This document shows, in pieces, positions 10,400 to 20,907 of a stretch of DNA of 64,000 nt; the first letter of the stretch is position 1; each line of letters starts with the position of its first letter. The stretch comes from Papaver somniferum (Eukaryota; Streptophyta; Magnoliopsida; Ranunculales; Papaveraceae). Under the pieces are notes generated by a model. It was given only the letters and a program-made list of their open reading frames with translations, searched no databases and was not told where the DNA came from. The stretch lies in contig NC_039362.1 of the NCBI RefSeq assembly GCF_003573695.1, positions 116,601,120 through 116,665,119 of the forward strand. Reading direction: 5' to 3'. The translations under genes were made by a program, and so were the position numbers.

Positions 10400-10876
10400 T
10401 GTTAAAATTATAAACTTGATTTTAGAAGTGTCTAGAATTATCTAGGCCCAACTAGTCTATTGTAGATTAGTCCACAATACTCTAGCCCATCTAGAGGCTT
10501 CATGGCTATAAGGGCCCAAGCTTACTAGAATATTCATGAATGTACAAAAGGTTCTAAACTATCTAGAAATATCTAGCACATGTTGTAGTTAGTTGGGATA
10601 GATATTTCTCTAGGGAGTTCTAGAGAATTCTTAGGTTGGCTATAAATAGGGAGGTAGTGCAACCAAGTGAAGGTGTAATTGAGTGAAAAACAAAGTTAGT
10701 GGTAAGGTGAGAATTAAAGGGAGTGTGTGTAAGAAGTAAGGTCTTGTACCACCAAACAAAGTTTTGAGATCAATAAAATTTCATTTCTCTTAAACCACAG
10801 TTGAGTGTCTGTGAGCCCATTCTCAAATCATTTTCAATACCCATTTAGCCCATTAACTTCAAAATCATTTCCAACA
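10400..10876 (+). repeat. 3' LTR of the copia element
   Basis: Matches 5850-6326 with one visible difference. TATA box at 10641-10648. Confidence 0.96.
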
Positions 10877-10881
10877 GTTAC

Positions 10882-11419
10882 ATTTACCAGCTCATTTCAT
10901 TCCTAAATATGCACTACACTTAAGTACACAGAAAATGAGCAAGATTAATTGACATCAATACACAATTTAGTACACAGCCCAAGTTCATAGCAATTGAGTA
11001 CACATACTAATTTAGGTATACAGTAGTTCATAGCACTACACTTACAGGGAGCTGATGCCTTAAGTTTAAAAGGTTAAAATTAAATTAATCGCCACAATTG
11101 TCTAACCATATTACGATTATGTATCCAGTGAATACATTAGCATTTTCTGCTAAAATAAGTGTTCATACAGTCGCAACCGTGGCTTATAACACTGAAACTT
11201 ATTAGTGGAGACACGTACCATGTACAGGGGTACATGCATGGATATGTATACAACACAGAATAAAACTAAACATGGACAACTAGTTATCCCTATAACCACT
11301 TAATGGTCTAAATTACTACCCAAAATCCCACAGATGAAAATGCAGTATTTATGAAATTTAGCATTAGTCCGTAAACGGACGAATTTTGTTAGGATTTCTC
11401 TGCTCTGAAATATGGTATA
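10882..11419. other. CACTA interior, intron-like sequence
   Basis: AT-rich, with stops in all frames and no recognised coding segment. It is probably intron or UTR between captured pieces. Confidence 0.5.
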
Positions 11420-12088
11420 GAAAGAACTCACTTTGTGAAGAAAATGGGGTGGGAGCTCATATACTTGGGAACTAAAACCAGTACCAGCGTCCATAATCAA
11501 TGCCCAAAGGTTTGAAGAAGAAGCTACAGAACTGATATACAGTCCATCTTCATTTTCTTTGTCAATGTGCTGAGAAAGCCTCACATCAGCGACATTATAG
11601 TGATACCTAAAAGAAGAAAATAAATTATCTTTATATGACAATGCACCTGAATATATCTGGTCGCTGATCATACTCCACATGCTGCCCAGTTGAAGTATCT
11701 CGCCACCTAGTAGCTGATAACAGTAAAATTTGAGAGAGTCAGATACTAAAGGTCCCAGAAATTGTTGCAAAAATTGAGACATATATAAAGAATCCAAATT
11801 ACCTAATCTAAGATCAACTAGGAACAGTCTTTTCTTCATGAGTGCCAGGGGTTCCAAGCAAAAAGTTCTCTGGCTTTACATCCCCATGCACTCACCTGCC
11901 GTAGTTGTAAAAATCGTAATTATTCCGCAGAGGGATACACAACTTTATCGTTGACTAAACTGAAAATACTACAGCTTCCCAAAAATACAAATAAAAGTTG
12001 AAGGAAACGGCCTGACCCTATTAAGTGCACCTTCTCCAGTATAGAGATTGCTTCGATGGCAATACATGCAACCATTTCAATGGACATT
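11420..12088 (-). pseudogene. MUT9-like protein kinase (MLK) fragment, catalytic-loop exon to C-terminal domain
   Basis: Minus-strand exons match plant MUT9-like kinases (CK1-related nuclear Ser/Thr kinases acting on histone H3 and photoperiod proteins). At about 12025-12088 an exon reads MSIEMVACIAIEAISILEKV. At about 11640-11892 one reads HGDVKPENFLLGTPGTHEE, the catalytic loop, then LFLVDLRLG (DFG-equivalent DLGLA region) in a shifted frame, then [14 protein letters not shown] in a third frame. At about 11420-11608 an exon reads RYHYNVADVRLSQHIDKENE and continues through SSNLWALIMDAGTGFSSQVY, from the family's C-terminal domain. About 120 residues of the intact kinase between these last two parts are missing. 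Two indels in the kinase exon make it non-functional. Confidence 0.88.
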
Positions 12089-12157
12089 CTGTGAACAGTG
12101 ACATCAATAAAATTGGATATAAGAATCTCATGTCCAGCGACTAACTACCTAGCAAAC

Positions 12158-13693
12158 TGATAGACGCATTTATGTGTCTAATATATCTCAATTGTATATA
12201 GTGTTAGTGCTCGATTCTATACTTATTTGGTTATTTTATTTATTTGTAGGTGTTTTTAGAAGAATAAGGTTTTGCGGCGAAATTGGCTGAGAATGCGGCG
12301 TTTGGACCTCCGTTGATAGAGTACCGGAAGCGCCCCAAAAATACCCCGGAGGAACCCCGAAAAAGTGCGGAAAATGTCCCAGAAAAATCACTATACGGAC
12401 CCTCGATTTTGGATAAGGGGTAACCTAATTACTAAGGGGTGACCGATTTCCAGGCAACTGCTAAAGGGAGAACAGCACAGGATAGGGGGACACCCACCTT
12501 CTTCACGATTTGAATCAAAAAGATTTGGCGGGAAAAGATACCTCACGTCTGCAGATTTTGGACGTGAAGCTTTGGGCAGTTTTAAAGAGATTCAACACCG
12601 GAAATTGATTGGGCTGGACTTGATATGACTTAACAAGTTCATTAGAAGCAATTGGACCGATCAACTTGGGCTAGAATAGCCGGGAATTGGAATCAAAGTC
12701 AAATAAGGAAACACGGCTTCATGGGTTCAAAATCTGTTATTCAAGGAGATTAAAGCAAGTAAACTCTTTCCAAAGATACATATATATCCAAGGAAGAGTT
12801 TGAGATAAGTGGGAAAGCTCAGAAACGCGTAAAACAAATTTGGGAAGTGATTATTGCCGTGACTGCCAAGAAAGGAAAAAGGGAATTTTGATGCGATTTG
12901 GGAAAGATTCAATGACCCTTTTTTGTATAAATAGGATGCTTAGGTCCCCTAGAAGAGTGTCGAGAGTTTGGGGTCGAGAGGAGATCTCAGGAGGCGTGAA
13001 TCAAGAGATTTCTGTACACTGTTGCTGCTGCCATTGAAGAGCACGAAGAACAGACTTCTATAGACAGTCGTTCTTCAACTGTGACAAGGACAGACGCCTG
13101 TCAGTCTTAAACAACAGCAACAGACGCACTTATTTTCTATCGTTCTTCTCTGGACGCTTTCTGTGGGACGCATAATCACTGATTTTATTATTTTCACTCT
13201 TTTAATCAACTTTTTGAGCTATAAACATGTATTTTGAGCAAGTGATTAATATGAGGAGCTAAACCCAAACACTGGGATGACGTAGGAAGCCCTATTTCAC
13301 GCATGTGGTAATTCTAATAATTCTTTTATGACTATTTGCATTGATTTTTAATCGATTTATGATTTTTATTGAATGGGTGTGATTTCGTTTGATGGTGTAT
13401 GCTTGGTCTATGTATTTTTGATACATCATGCTTTTGATTTACAGTCATTGCTTTTCAAAAATCTATTTTTGGCAAAGAACAAAAGTCTATATTTTTATTA
13501 TTTGAACTATAATTGATTGGAATTATTATTTGAGTCGCATGAACAGAATTTAGTGGAATCCTGAGTCTCAGTCTCTCTCGACATTGTGACAAACCTTTTG
13601 TATATATATTTTCTATATTTATTTTAAGTCTAGAACCCAATCTTATCGAGTCCGAGTTGAACGAACTTTACTACCACTTTCAAAACTACATCA
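12158..13693 (+). repeat. LARD1 5' LTR
   Basis: Begins TGATAGACGCATTT and ends AAAACTACATCA. The TATA box TATAAATA is at about 12926-12933. It differs from the 3' LTR by scattered substitutions and a few short indels. Confidence 0.95.
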
Positions 13694-13697
13694 ATTT

Positions 13698-13714
13698 TTG
13701 GCGCCGCCGACGCG
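13698..13714 (+). promoter_or_regulatory. LARD1 primer-binding site
   Basis: TGGCGCCGCCGACGCGG, a few bases after the LTR. TGGCGCC-type primer sites are typical of plant gypsy (Tat/Athila) elements. Confidence 0.75.
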
Positions 13715-14800
13715 GATTTGCTTTTAGGGTTTTTAGACTTAGTTTTTTTTTTTTTTTTTTTTTTAGGTTTTTATTATTTTTTTCTTTTTTACGTTTTTGG
13801 GATTTGTCTTTTGTCTACAGGTTTTGGATCATAAAGCGAATTGAGCCAAGGAGTTTGGTGATTTCGTAAAGACTGGAACTTAAAGCATAAAGACTTGGAG
13901 CAAAAGATTAAAGCGAAAAGAACGGAAAAGAAGACAATTTCTTTTTAGACATTTTTTTTAGGGTTTGTTTATTTTTCTTTATTAAAAAAAAAGAAAGAGA
14001 GAGAGAACTGTATTAGGGTTTGCTATTTTTGTAATTTTTTCTTTTCTTTTTGGACACTTGGACATTGGACTTTGGACATTATTATTTTTAAACCCTAAAG
14101 AAGGGTTGGTTTACATACAAACTGTGTGCAGGGAAGGACGGTGATTACGATATCACCTCGGCCCCTCGGGTTCGTACATAACATAGGAGTTGTGGCCCGA
14201 GTCGATTTCAGCGGTTCTTCGCCCGTATGGTACGGGAGGTAAGTTTTTCGAAACACCCGTGAATTCCCTGTCAGCGGGTTTACTGTATTCCTTAAGGTGA
14301 ATATATGCTGAGGACTTGAATACGGTTGCTTTTAATTCCTAGTAAAGGGCAAGGACTGGCCATACAAGATAAGGGTTCGGATTTCATCACCGTTCTCTTC
14401 TTGCCCGTCTTAGGAACACGAAACCAAACGCGAACCTAAGCCTAAAATTTTGACTAGAACGAGACCTATAGGGTAACGAGCTTAATAGGAAAGTCGTTCG
14501 AAGAATATTGGTTACTCTTTTGAGCATACTTCGAAGTTCTTGACGGTTTCTGTGAGTTGAATGTGTGACTGCGCCGCCTTGTAACCGGTGAGGCCTTGGG
14601 TATCAAAGCTCCACTGAGATTCCCTCACCTTGATTCAAATTACTTTGACTCGGATTGATTCCAGAGGGGTTTGCTCAGATTGTAACGAGTTCCTTTTCGA
14701 AAGAATAGAAGCTGGTCTAGTGACAATCTAAGTGGAGCCATCATGCTTTTTGTTTGCTAGAAATTTAGGTTTGTTTTGGTCGAGTCAGCCTTGTTTGTGA
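13715..14800 (+). other. LARD1 leader, non-coding
   Basis: Contains a poly-T run (13745-13764), T-rich and A-rich tracts, then a 700-base, more GC-balanced leader (14100-14800) with no long frame. A packaging or translation leader role is only inferred from position. Confidence 0.55.
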
Positions 14801-14827
14801 TTGTGTAGAATTCCCTTGCAATTAAGA

Positions 14828-16491
14828 ATGTCGAACTGGTATGATAGAAGCCAATACAATGATTATCGACCTGAATTTGAATATGGACATCATCCTTTTT
14901 ATGACCATGTTAGGAATAGTGGTTGGGAACGCCATCCTTTGGAAGGATATGGGTCATACCCTGGTGACCCCAATTACTATCCACACATACATCAGTCTTA
15001 CGAGCAAGAAGATTATAGTACTAGTTCTTCGTCTCTAGAGGATACAATCAAACTATTGAAAACTAGTCCTTTTTATGATCCCTCTGTTTCTATTCCTCCT
15101 TTAGAAGAGTCCCTCAGGGAGTTAGCTGAGTCGACGCGTAAGTTAGCTGAGATGAATAGTGTAATTATAGACGAAAGAACTACAATAATGAGTGAACTTT
15201 CTATAGAGGAATCCCTCAAGCTGATGGCTGAGACGAACGAAATACTTGCTCGAAATAATCTTACTTAACAATACAGTGATTCCAATAGTACCCTTGAAAA
15301 TGAGGATAGTTATTTGCATAATCAAGATGACGAGGATAAAATTGGTAACCCTACTTGTTTAGATGAGGTTCAACCATTTTCATGCTATTATGATGATTAT
15401 GACGAGGATAGTGTTGATGAAGAATTTGAAATATGTAGGCATAGTGATCAGGAATTTGTTACTCCAAATGAACTTTATGATGATAGTGTTATTTCTGGTT
15501 CAGATCCCGATAATTTTAATAATTATTCACCTATTAAAAAGGACGAGGATTTGACTAGAGATACCCTCGTTTTAGACGATGTAGTATTTCCTGTTTACAA
15601 AGCCGATAATGATTTAGAGGAACGAGTTTATTCTGAGAATAATGTTTTAGAATCTAGCGATTTAGAAACAATAGTCTTAGACGAAGAAGATGAACTCGTA
15701 GAGATGAGTGAGGATGAACCTGACTTAGAAGAATCAATTGACCATTTCCAGGAATCTGATGACCTAGAAATTAGGGAAGTTGTGACTAGTCTTTCTAGAG
15801 ACACAGAAAACTCTAAGTTTGGGGGTGATTATCATTCTCCATGTGCTTTAACTCTTAGAAAGTTCCCTCGTGTAGGACTTGACATTTATGCCTCAACCAT
15901 ATTACAAGATTATATTCATACATGTTTTCCTGAACCTAATAATGTCCATAGAGAAGCTCAGTTGTTAGAAACCCATCCTCTGGTTGATGTGGTTAACCCA
16001 GGCTATGATACCAAGATTGACTTTGTTTTCCCACCAAAAACTTTTCTTCCAATTGTGGGAACATATGATTTTCAGATGTGTCGGATATTAAGTTTTGAGA
16101 CTAAACCTAATTATTTTAGGATATTAGGGTCGACACATTTTCTTAAGAATGACCATTATTATGGTCAACTTTGTGAGTCAAATCTAATTGACTTAGAGGA
16201 TCCCCAATTATTCAGGTTGTTGTTATGTGCTTCTAAGTTCTTAGTTGAGTTTTTCCAGACTCTAATACCTGAACCGGATCTTAGCTTTGAGGAAATCCAA
16301 CCGATGAAAACCTTTTATTTGGATCCTTTATAGAGCCTGAACCTGAACCACAACTAGATGTAGTTGTCTTAAGCAAGGGTATGTTCGGTATATTCTTGGT
16401 CTGTTGCAGATTCCTCTTCTTGTGGGTAACACTTTTTGATCCAGATGACCCACAGTTATTCCTGCTACTACTATATGATTCTACGTGGTGA
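14828..16491 (+). pseudogene. LARD1 acidic protein of unknown function, ORF with one stop and one frameshift
   Basis: The first part (14828-15268) starts MSNWYDRSQYNDYRPEFEYG, is Tyr/His-rich, then has two LEESLRELAE-like heptad repeats. A single TAA at 15266 separates it from the second part (15314-16333), which lies in the same frame. The second part is very acidic (EDEDLTRDTLVLDDVVFP, ESSDLETIVLDEEDE), then carries a more structured segment with DPQLFRLLLCASKFLVEF. After YLDP the frame shifts, and a further 55 codons (16327-16491) read a hydrophobic, probably membrane-spanning stretch (MFGIFLVCCRFLFLW) and DPDDPQLFLLLLYDSTW. The unbroken product would have been about 550 residues. LARD2 has the same protein and LARD3 a distant one. 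No gag or pol motif is visible and I do not recognise the family. Confidence 0.8.
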
Positions 16492-16642
16492 CTAATCCTT
16501 GCTTAGTTTGGCTGAAGACTTTAAACTTAGCACTTCTTGGGAGGTAACCCAATATTCATGCGACACGGTAATATCTTTCCTTATCTCTTTTGCTTCAAAT
16601 GGTAACAGTTTTTCCTTATTCATGCTTTTAATTTCATCTTTA

Positions 16643-16680
16643 GAACATTGAGGACAATGTTAGATTTAAGTTTGGGGGTA
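16643..16680 (+). promoter_or_regulatory. LARD1 internal hairpin plus second polypurine tract
   Basis: AACATTGAGGACAATGTT forms a perfect 7-bp stem with loop AGGA. It is followed by AAGTTTGGGGGTATGGGAG. The same pair occurs in LARD2 (about 27021-27055) and LARD3 (about 42243-42276). Confidence 0.7.
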
Positions 16681-17154
16681 TGGGAGAAACGTTTTAGTTG
16701 CAGTATGAATAAATAAACTCCAGAGCTTAGAAATTTATGCCTATTTAGGATTGCACCAACTAATCTAAGTGGATGGAAGCATTTTGATTGTAGGAGTTGA
16801 GGAACCAATCTGATTAGATGGCAACATCTAGAAGAGTCTATTCATAAAAGCACAGAGCTCAGTTGTTAGGAATAATATGATAGTTTCACCATATCTCGTT
16901 GAGTCCTTTTCACTTCTATTTTTATTTTATTTTATTTTGGTTTTAAACTATGTTTCTCTAAGTGATAGGTGGGGCCCACGATTCAAGTTGTTACCAATGC
17001 TAGGGTGAATTAGAGTGATTGAGATACCATGAAAAATAAAAATAAAAACAAAAAAATGGTAGTTACCAAAAAGTTGAAAAAAAAATATTATTATGAAAAA
17101 AAAAAATTGAGACTAGACCATTTGACCAAAAGGAACAAATTCAATAAAGTCGAC

Positions 17155-17180
17155 CACTGGTTCCCTTGTATATGCCAGTG
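17155..17180 (+). promoter_or_regulatory. LARD1 stem-loop CACTGG...CCAGTG
   Basis: CACTGG (17155-17160) pairs with CCAGTG (17175-17180) around a 14-base loop TTCCCTTGTATATG. Two related stem-loops occur at the equivalent place in LARD2. Confidence 0.6.
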
Positions 17181-17717
17181 TGTTGATATTAGTCAAACTA
17201 ATATCTCAATCCATTAGGATAGGTTCATTTTGGCGGAGGCCTTCAGACAGATATGGGAAATGTCGTTCACTTAGTAAACATCAAAACCATCTATGTTTTT
17301 CTATATCCATCTTCTTGATGTATCCATGTGATTAGTTTTGACTCCGAATATGATGTCCATAGTGCGACTATCTGAGTAGAGCTCTGTCACTTATATATGA
17401 ATTTTAGTATGCTTGAGTGCAAACTCGTGTACATCAATTGGAATTTCGCATCAGGGTACTTCCTCTTATAGTCAATAAGTATGCCAACCAATGAGATTCT
17501 TTAGTGCCTTCCAAGGTTCTGCGTAGATAGATAGGGTCTGGAGTAAAGATTTTGTGGGTATATCTCTGATAAGCCCTCCCGAGACTATAACTCGGCCACT
17601 AGGGCCACCTAGGGGTTTAAAGGCTTATTGCATACGCTAAATGCAATCGACGATGCCTGCGACAGTGAGCTAGGATTTTATTTTGTAGTTTTGATTTGCT
17701 CGGGACTAGCAAATAAT

Positions 17718-17732
17718 AAGTTTGGGGGTATT
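17718..17732 (+). promoter_or_regulatory. LARD1 3' polypurine tract
   Basis: AATAAGTTTGGGGGTATT ends at the 3' LTR start. Confidence 0.85.
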
Positions 17733-19276
17733 TGATAGACGCATTTATGTGTCTAATATATCTCAATTGTATATAGTGTTAGTGCTCGATTCTATACTTA
17801 TTTGGTTATTTTATTTATTTGTAGGTGCTTTTAGAAGAATAAGGTTTTGCGGCGAAATTGGCTGAGAATGCGGCGTTTGGACCTCCGTTGATAGAGTACC
17901 GGAAGCGCCCCAGAAATACCCCGGAGGAACCCCGAAAAAGTGCGGAAAATGTCCCAGAAAAATCACTATACGGACCCTCGATTTTGGATAAGGGGTAACC
18001 TAATTACTAAGGGGTGACCGATTTCCAGGCAGCTGCTAAAGGGAGAACAACACAGGATAGGGGGACACCCACCTTCTTCACGATTTGAATCAAAAAGATT
18101 TGGCGGGAAAAGATACCTCACTCTGCAGATTTTGGACGTGAAGCTTTGGGCAGTTTTAAAGAGATTCAACACCGGAAATTGATTGGGATGGACTTGATAT
18201 GACTTAACAAGTTCATTAGAAGCAATTGGACCGATCAACTTGGGCTAGAATAGCCGGGAATTGGAATCAAAGTCAAATAAGGAAACACGGCTTCATGGGT
18301 TCAAAATATGTTATTCAAGGAGATTAAAGCAAGTAAACTCTTTCCAAAGATACATATATATCCAAGGAAGAGTTTGAGATAAGTGGGAAAGCTCAGAAAC
18401 GCGTAAAACAAATTTGGGAAGCGATTATTGCCGTGACTGCCAAGAAAGGAAAAAGGGAATTTTGATGCGATTTGGGAAAGATTCAATGACCCTTTTTTGT
18501 ATAAATAGGATGCTTAGGTCCCCTAGAAGAGTGTCGAGAGTTTGGGGTCGAGAGGAGATCTCAGGAGGCGTGAATCAAGAGATTTCTGTACACTGCTGCT
18601 GCTGCCATTGAAGAGCACGAAGAACACGAAGAACAGACTTCTACAGACAGTCGTTCTTCAACTGTGACAAGGACAGACGCCTGTCAGTCTTAAAAAACAA
18701 CAACAGACGCACTTATTTTCTATCGTTCTTCTCTGGACGCTTTCTGTGGGTCGCATAATCACTGATTTTATTATTTTCACTCTTTTAATCAACTTTTTGA
18801 GCTATAAACATGTATTTTGAGCAAGTGATTAATATGAGGAGCTAAACCCAAACACTGGGATGACGGAGGAAGCCCTATTTCACGCATGTGGTAATTCTAA
18901 TAATTCTTTTATGACTATTTGCATTGATTTTTAATCGATTTATGATTTTTATTGAATGGGTGTGATTTCGTTTGATGGTGTATGCTTGGTCTATGTATTT
19001 TTGATACATCATGCTTTTGATTTACAGTCATTTCTTTTCAAAAATCTATTTTTGGAAAAGAACAAGAGTCTATATTTTTATTATTTGAACTATAATTGAT
19101 TGGAATTATTATTTGAGTCGCATGAACGGAATTTGGTGGAATCCTGAGTCTCGGTCTCTCTCGACATTGTGACAAAACTTTTGTATATATATTTTCTATT
19201 TTTATTTTAAGTCTAGAACCCAATCTTATCGAGTCCGAGTTGAACGAACTTTACTACCACTTTCAAAACTACATCA
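17733..19276 (+). repeat. LARD1 3' LTR
   Basis: Copy of 12158-13693. TATA box at about 18500-18507. It has a 9-bp duplication (ACGAAGAAC) near 18620 that is absent from the 5' LTR. Confidence 0.95.
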
Positions 19277-19322
19277 CAAACCTCACAAACATATTTACAA
19301 TTTATCTCTAACAGAAACTTAC

Positions 19323-20000
19323 ATATGGGAGTTGTCATTCCTGACATGCCACAAACTTGGACCCAACATATCCATAACCTGTTAAAAAAAAAAAGAGTGT
19401 TGTCACATAATCATGTACAAAACACACACATAAACATACACTGAATTTCTGAAACAGCCACCCTTGTTAGCACAAACCAACCAGAACATACCATGATGTA
19501 TCCCCTTGCTTTCCCTTGTAATGAACTCTCGGCACCCCATGACTACCACCAAGTGTGTTGCACAAAAAAAAAAAATGTGAACACACAATTCTACATGTTC
19601 ATCCATCCCTCAATCAATCAATAAGCTACATTCACAAAATTCAAATCAAGGGAACACGAAACTCACTTGTAGACCTGCCACTCATACGGAGGTCCATGGT
19701 TACATCCCTTACTAGTTCTATGCTCAAACTTTAAAGCCACCTGCAACACAAATTCAAACAAAATGAATTCAATACAACAAAATCAACACAATATAACACT
19801 GATCATCATCAAATGAAAACCAACAATGTCTATCTATACCTCTACAGCAGTCGGACCAGAAGTCCCACTTCCACCTGAAACCCTTCTACCAACATATACT
19901 TGACCAAATCCTCTCTTCTTTTACTCTTCCAACCATCACCATAATCCATCTTCTCTTCTTTTTTCTCAACCTTCAAATCCTCTTCTTCTTCTACAAATTT
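19323..20000 (-). pseudogene. MUT9-like protein kinase (MLK) fragment, N-terminal lobe exons
   Basis: Four minus-strand exons with plausible splice sites, in gene order from the right. 19840 to about 19949: GFGQVYVGRRVSGG, the glycine-rich ATP-binding loop. 19667-19740: [20 protein letters not shown], with the catalytic lysine, from an AG acceptor to a GTGAGT donor. About 19493-19557: [19 protein letters not shown]. 19323-19378: VMDMLGPSLWHVRNDNSH, from an AG acceptor to GTAAGT. They continue colinearly into 12088-11420 beyond LARD1. The first exon starts with a non-family acidic leader (MDYGDGWKSK) in a shifted frame, so the N-terminus is chimeric or decayed. Introns are retained, so capture was from genomic DNA and not from mRNA. 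Confidence 0.9.
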
Positions 20001-20009
20001 ATACTCCTC

Positions 20010-20774
20010 CAAATAAAACCCCTAACTCTACACTATTCACAGAGTTGGGTCAAAATAAAAAACAAACAAACAAAATCAAATCAAACTAGTAGAAGTTGAT
20101 TGTTTATAGCAGATGATAATCAACAAACTGTTACAAATCACATATTAGATGATGATAATCAACAAACTGTTGCACAAACACCTATTAGATGATTAGAATT
20201 TTAAATCTCAGTAACAAAATCGATATAGGGTTACAAATATTTCAAGTAAATATATGATAGATCGACATTTCTGGTGTATGGGTTTCGATTTGGATGTATG
20301 GGTTAAGAAATAAAGGTTTTGATTTCAGGTTTATCACCAGATATTTTACCCAATCGAACAGATGATTAACCCAATCGAAACCCTAAAATCTGAGAGGGAA
20401 GAGAATTAGAGGCGGGAGGAGAAAAAGAGAGACAAAGAAAATGAAAAATGAGAAGATAAGTCGATGATTGAAGATTATTGAAGAGGATTGAGAGATTTCT
20501 GTGAAGATGAAGTTTCACTAGGGTTTGAAAGAAGAGAGGCAGCAGCAGAAAAGTGAAGAGAGAAATGAAAAATGAAAAAACGATTTGTCGATTTTCTCCA
20601 AGGAAATGGGATGAAAAGTTGCAAGAATGTGAATGGCATACACATGGGAGGAAATATCCTCAAGTATTACTATCTTGGGTGGAAACATAGTAGCACGCAT
20701 GTGAATGGCACACGCACATTCTGAAGGTGTTACCACCCAAGTGTGACCAAGCGTGTGACCGGCACGCCTATAAA
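20010..20774 (-). other. CACTA right interior, 5'-leader-like sequence
   Basis: On the minus strand this precedes the captured kinase exons. It has plant 5'-UTR features: pyrimidine-rich tracts (CTCTTTTTCTCC complement), AGGGTTTCGAT and AGGGTTTTAGAT words, and few ATGs. It may be the captured promoter and leader of the kinase gene. No long frame. Confidence 0.4.
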
Positions 20775-20892
20775 ACATTTCGTAAGGGCTTAACGCTGTT
20801 ACGAATTCTAAAAAGAATTAGTAACGGCTTCTGCCTGTTACGAATTTTTGTAACGGCCCGTAAGCCGTTACGAATGTCTGTTACGATTCCGG
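20775..20892. repeat. CACTA right subterminal repeats
   Basis: Dense copies of GTTACGAAT, GTAACGGC and CCGTTACG in both orientations, matching the left array. Confidence 0.85.
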
Positions 20893-20907
20893 GAATTTGG
20901 TGTAGTG
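20893..20907 (-). repeat. CACTA right terminal inverted repeat
   Basis: Complement of CACTACACCAAATTC, followed by the target duplication AAA. Confidence 0.93.

Larger units (their letters stand above)
5850..10876 (+). mobile_element. Ty1/copia LTR retrotransposon, recent insertion
   Basis: Two 477-bp LTRs (5850-6326 and 10400-10876) differ by eye at a single base (A/G near 5963 and 10513). They are flanked by the 5-bp target duplication GTTAC (5845-5849, 10877-10881). A tRNA-Met primer site follows the left LTR and a short purine tract precedes the right one. The internal region has gag then pol in the copia order PR-INT-RT-RNaseH. It lies in the captured minus-strand sequence of the CACTA. 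The near-identical LTRs make it one of the youngest elements in the window. Pol is open throughout, but gag is frameshifted, so this copy is probably not self-sufficient. Confidence 0.97.
12158..19276 (+). mobile_element. LARD1: non-autonomous gypsy-type LTR element with a conserved acidic ORF
   Basis: LTRs 12158-13693 (1536 bp) and 17733-19276 (1544 bp) start TGATAGACGC and end ACTACATCA, with the target duplication CAAAC at 12153-12157 and 19277-19281. A TTTTTGGCGCCG primer site follows the 5' LTR and AAGTTTGGGGGTATT precedes the 3' LTR, both gypsy-type. The 4-kb interior has no gag, protease, RT or integrase. It has one long reading frame for an unknown acidic protein. It needs enzymes in trans. 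It is inserted in an intron of the captured MLK gene inside the CACTA. LARD2 is a diverged relative with the same ORF. Confidence 0.95.
2659..20907. mobile_element. CACTA (En/Spm-type) DNA transposon carrying host gene fragments
   Basis: The ends are perfect 15-bp inverted repeats CACTACACCAAATTC (2659-2673, complement 20893-20907). They are flanked by the 3-bp target duplication AAA (2656-2658 and 20908-20910), and the flanks join exactly into the interrupted copia LTR. Subterminal arrays of CGTTACGAA and GTAACGGC motifs lie inside both ends, as is usual for this superfamily, where they bind transposase. Removing the copia and LARD1 insertions leaves about 6.1 kb. No TNP1/TNP2-like transposase was recognised, so it appears non-autonomous. 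The interior carries minus-strand exons of unrelated host genes, so it resembles a Pack-CACTA or transduplicating element. Confidence 0.92.

Noticed and set aside
11300..11857. A 185-residue minus-strand frame as a gene
   Set aside because: It runs through introns and mixes frames; true kinase residues occur in three registers, so it is part of the captured MLK pseudogene.
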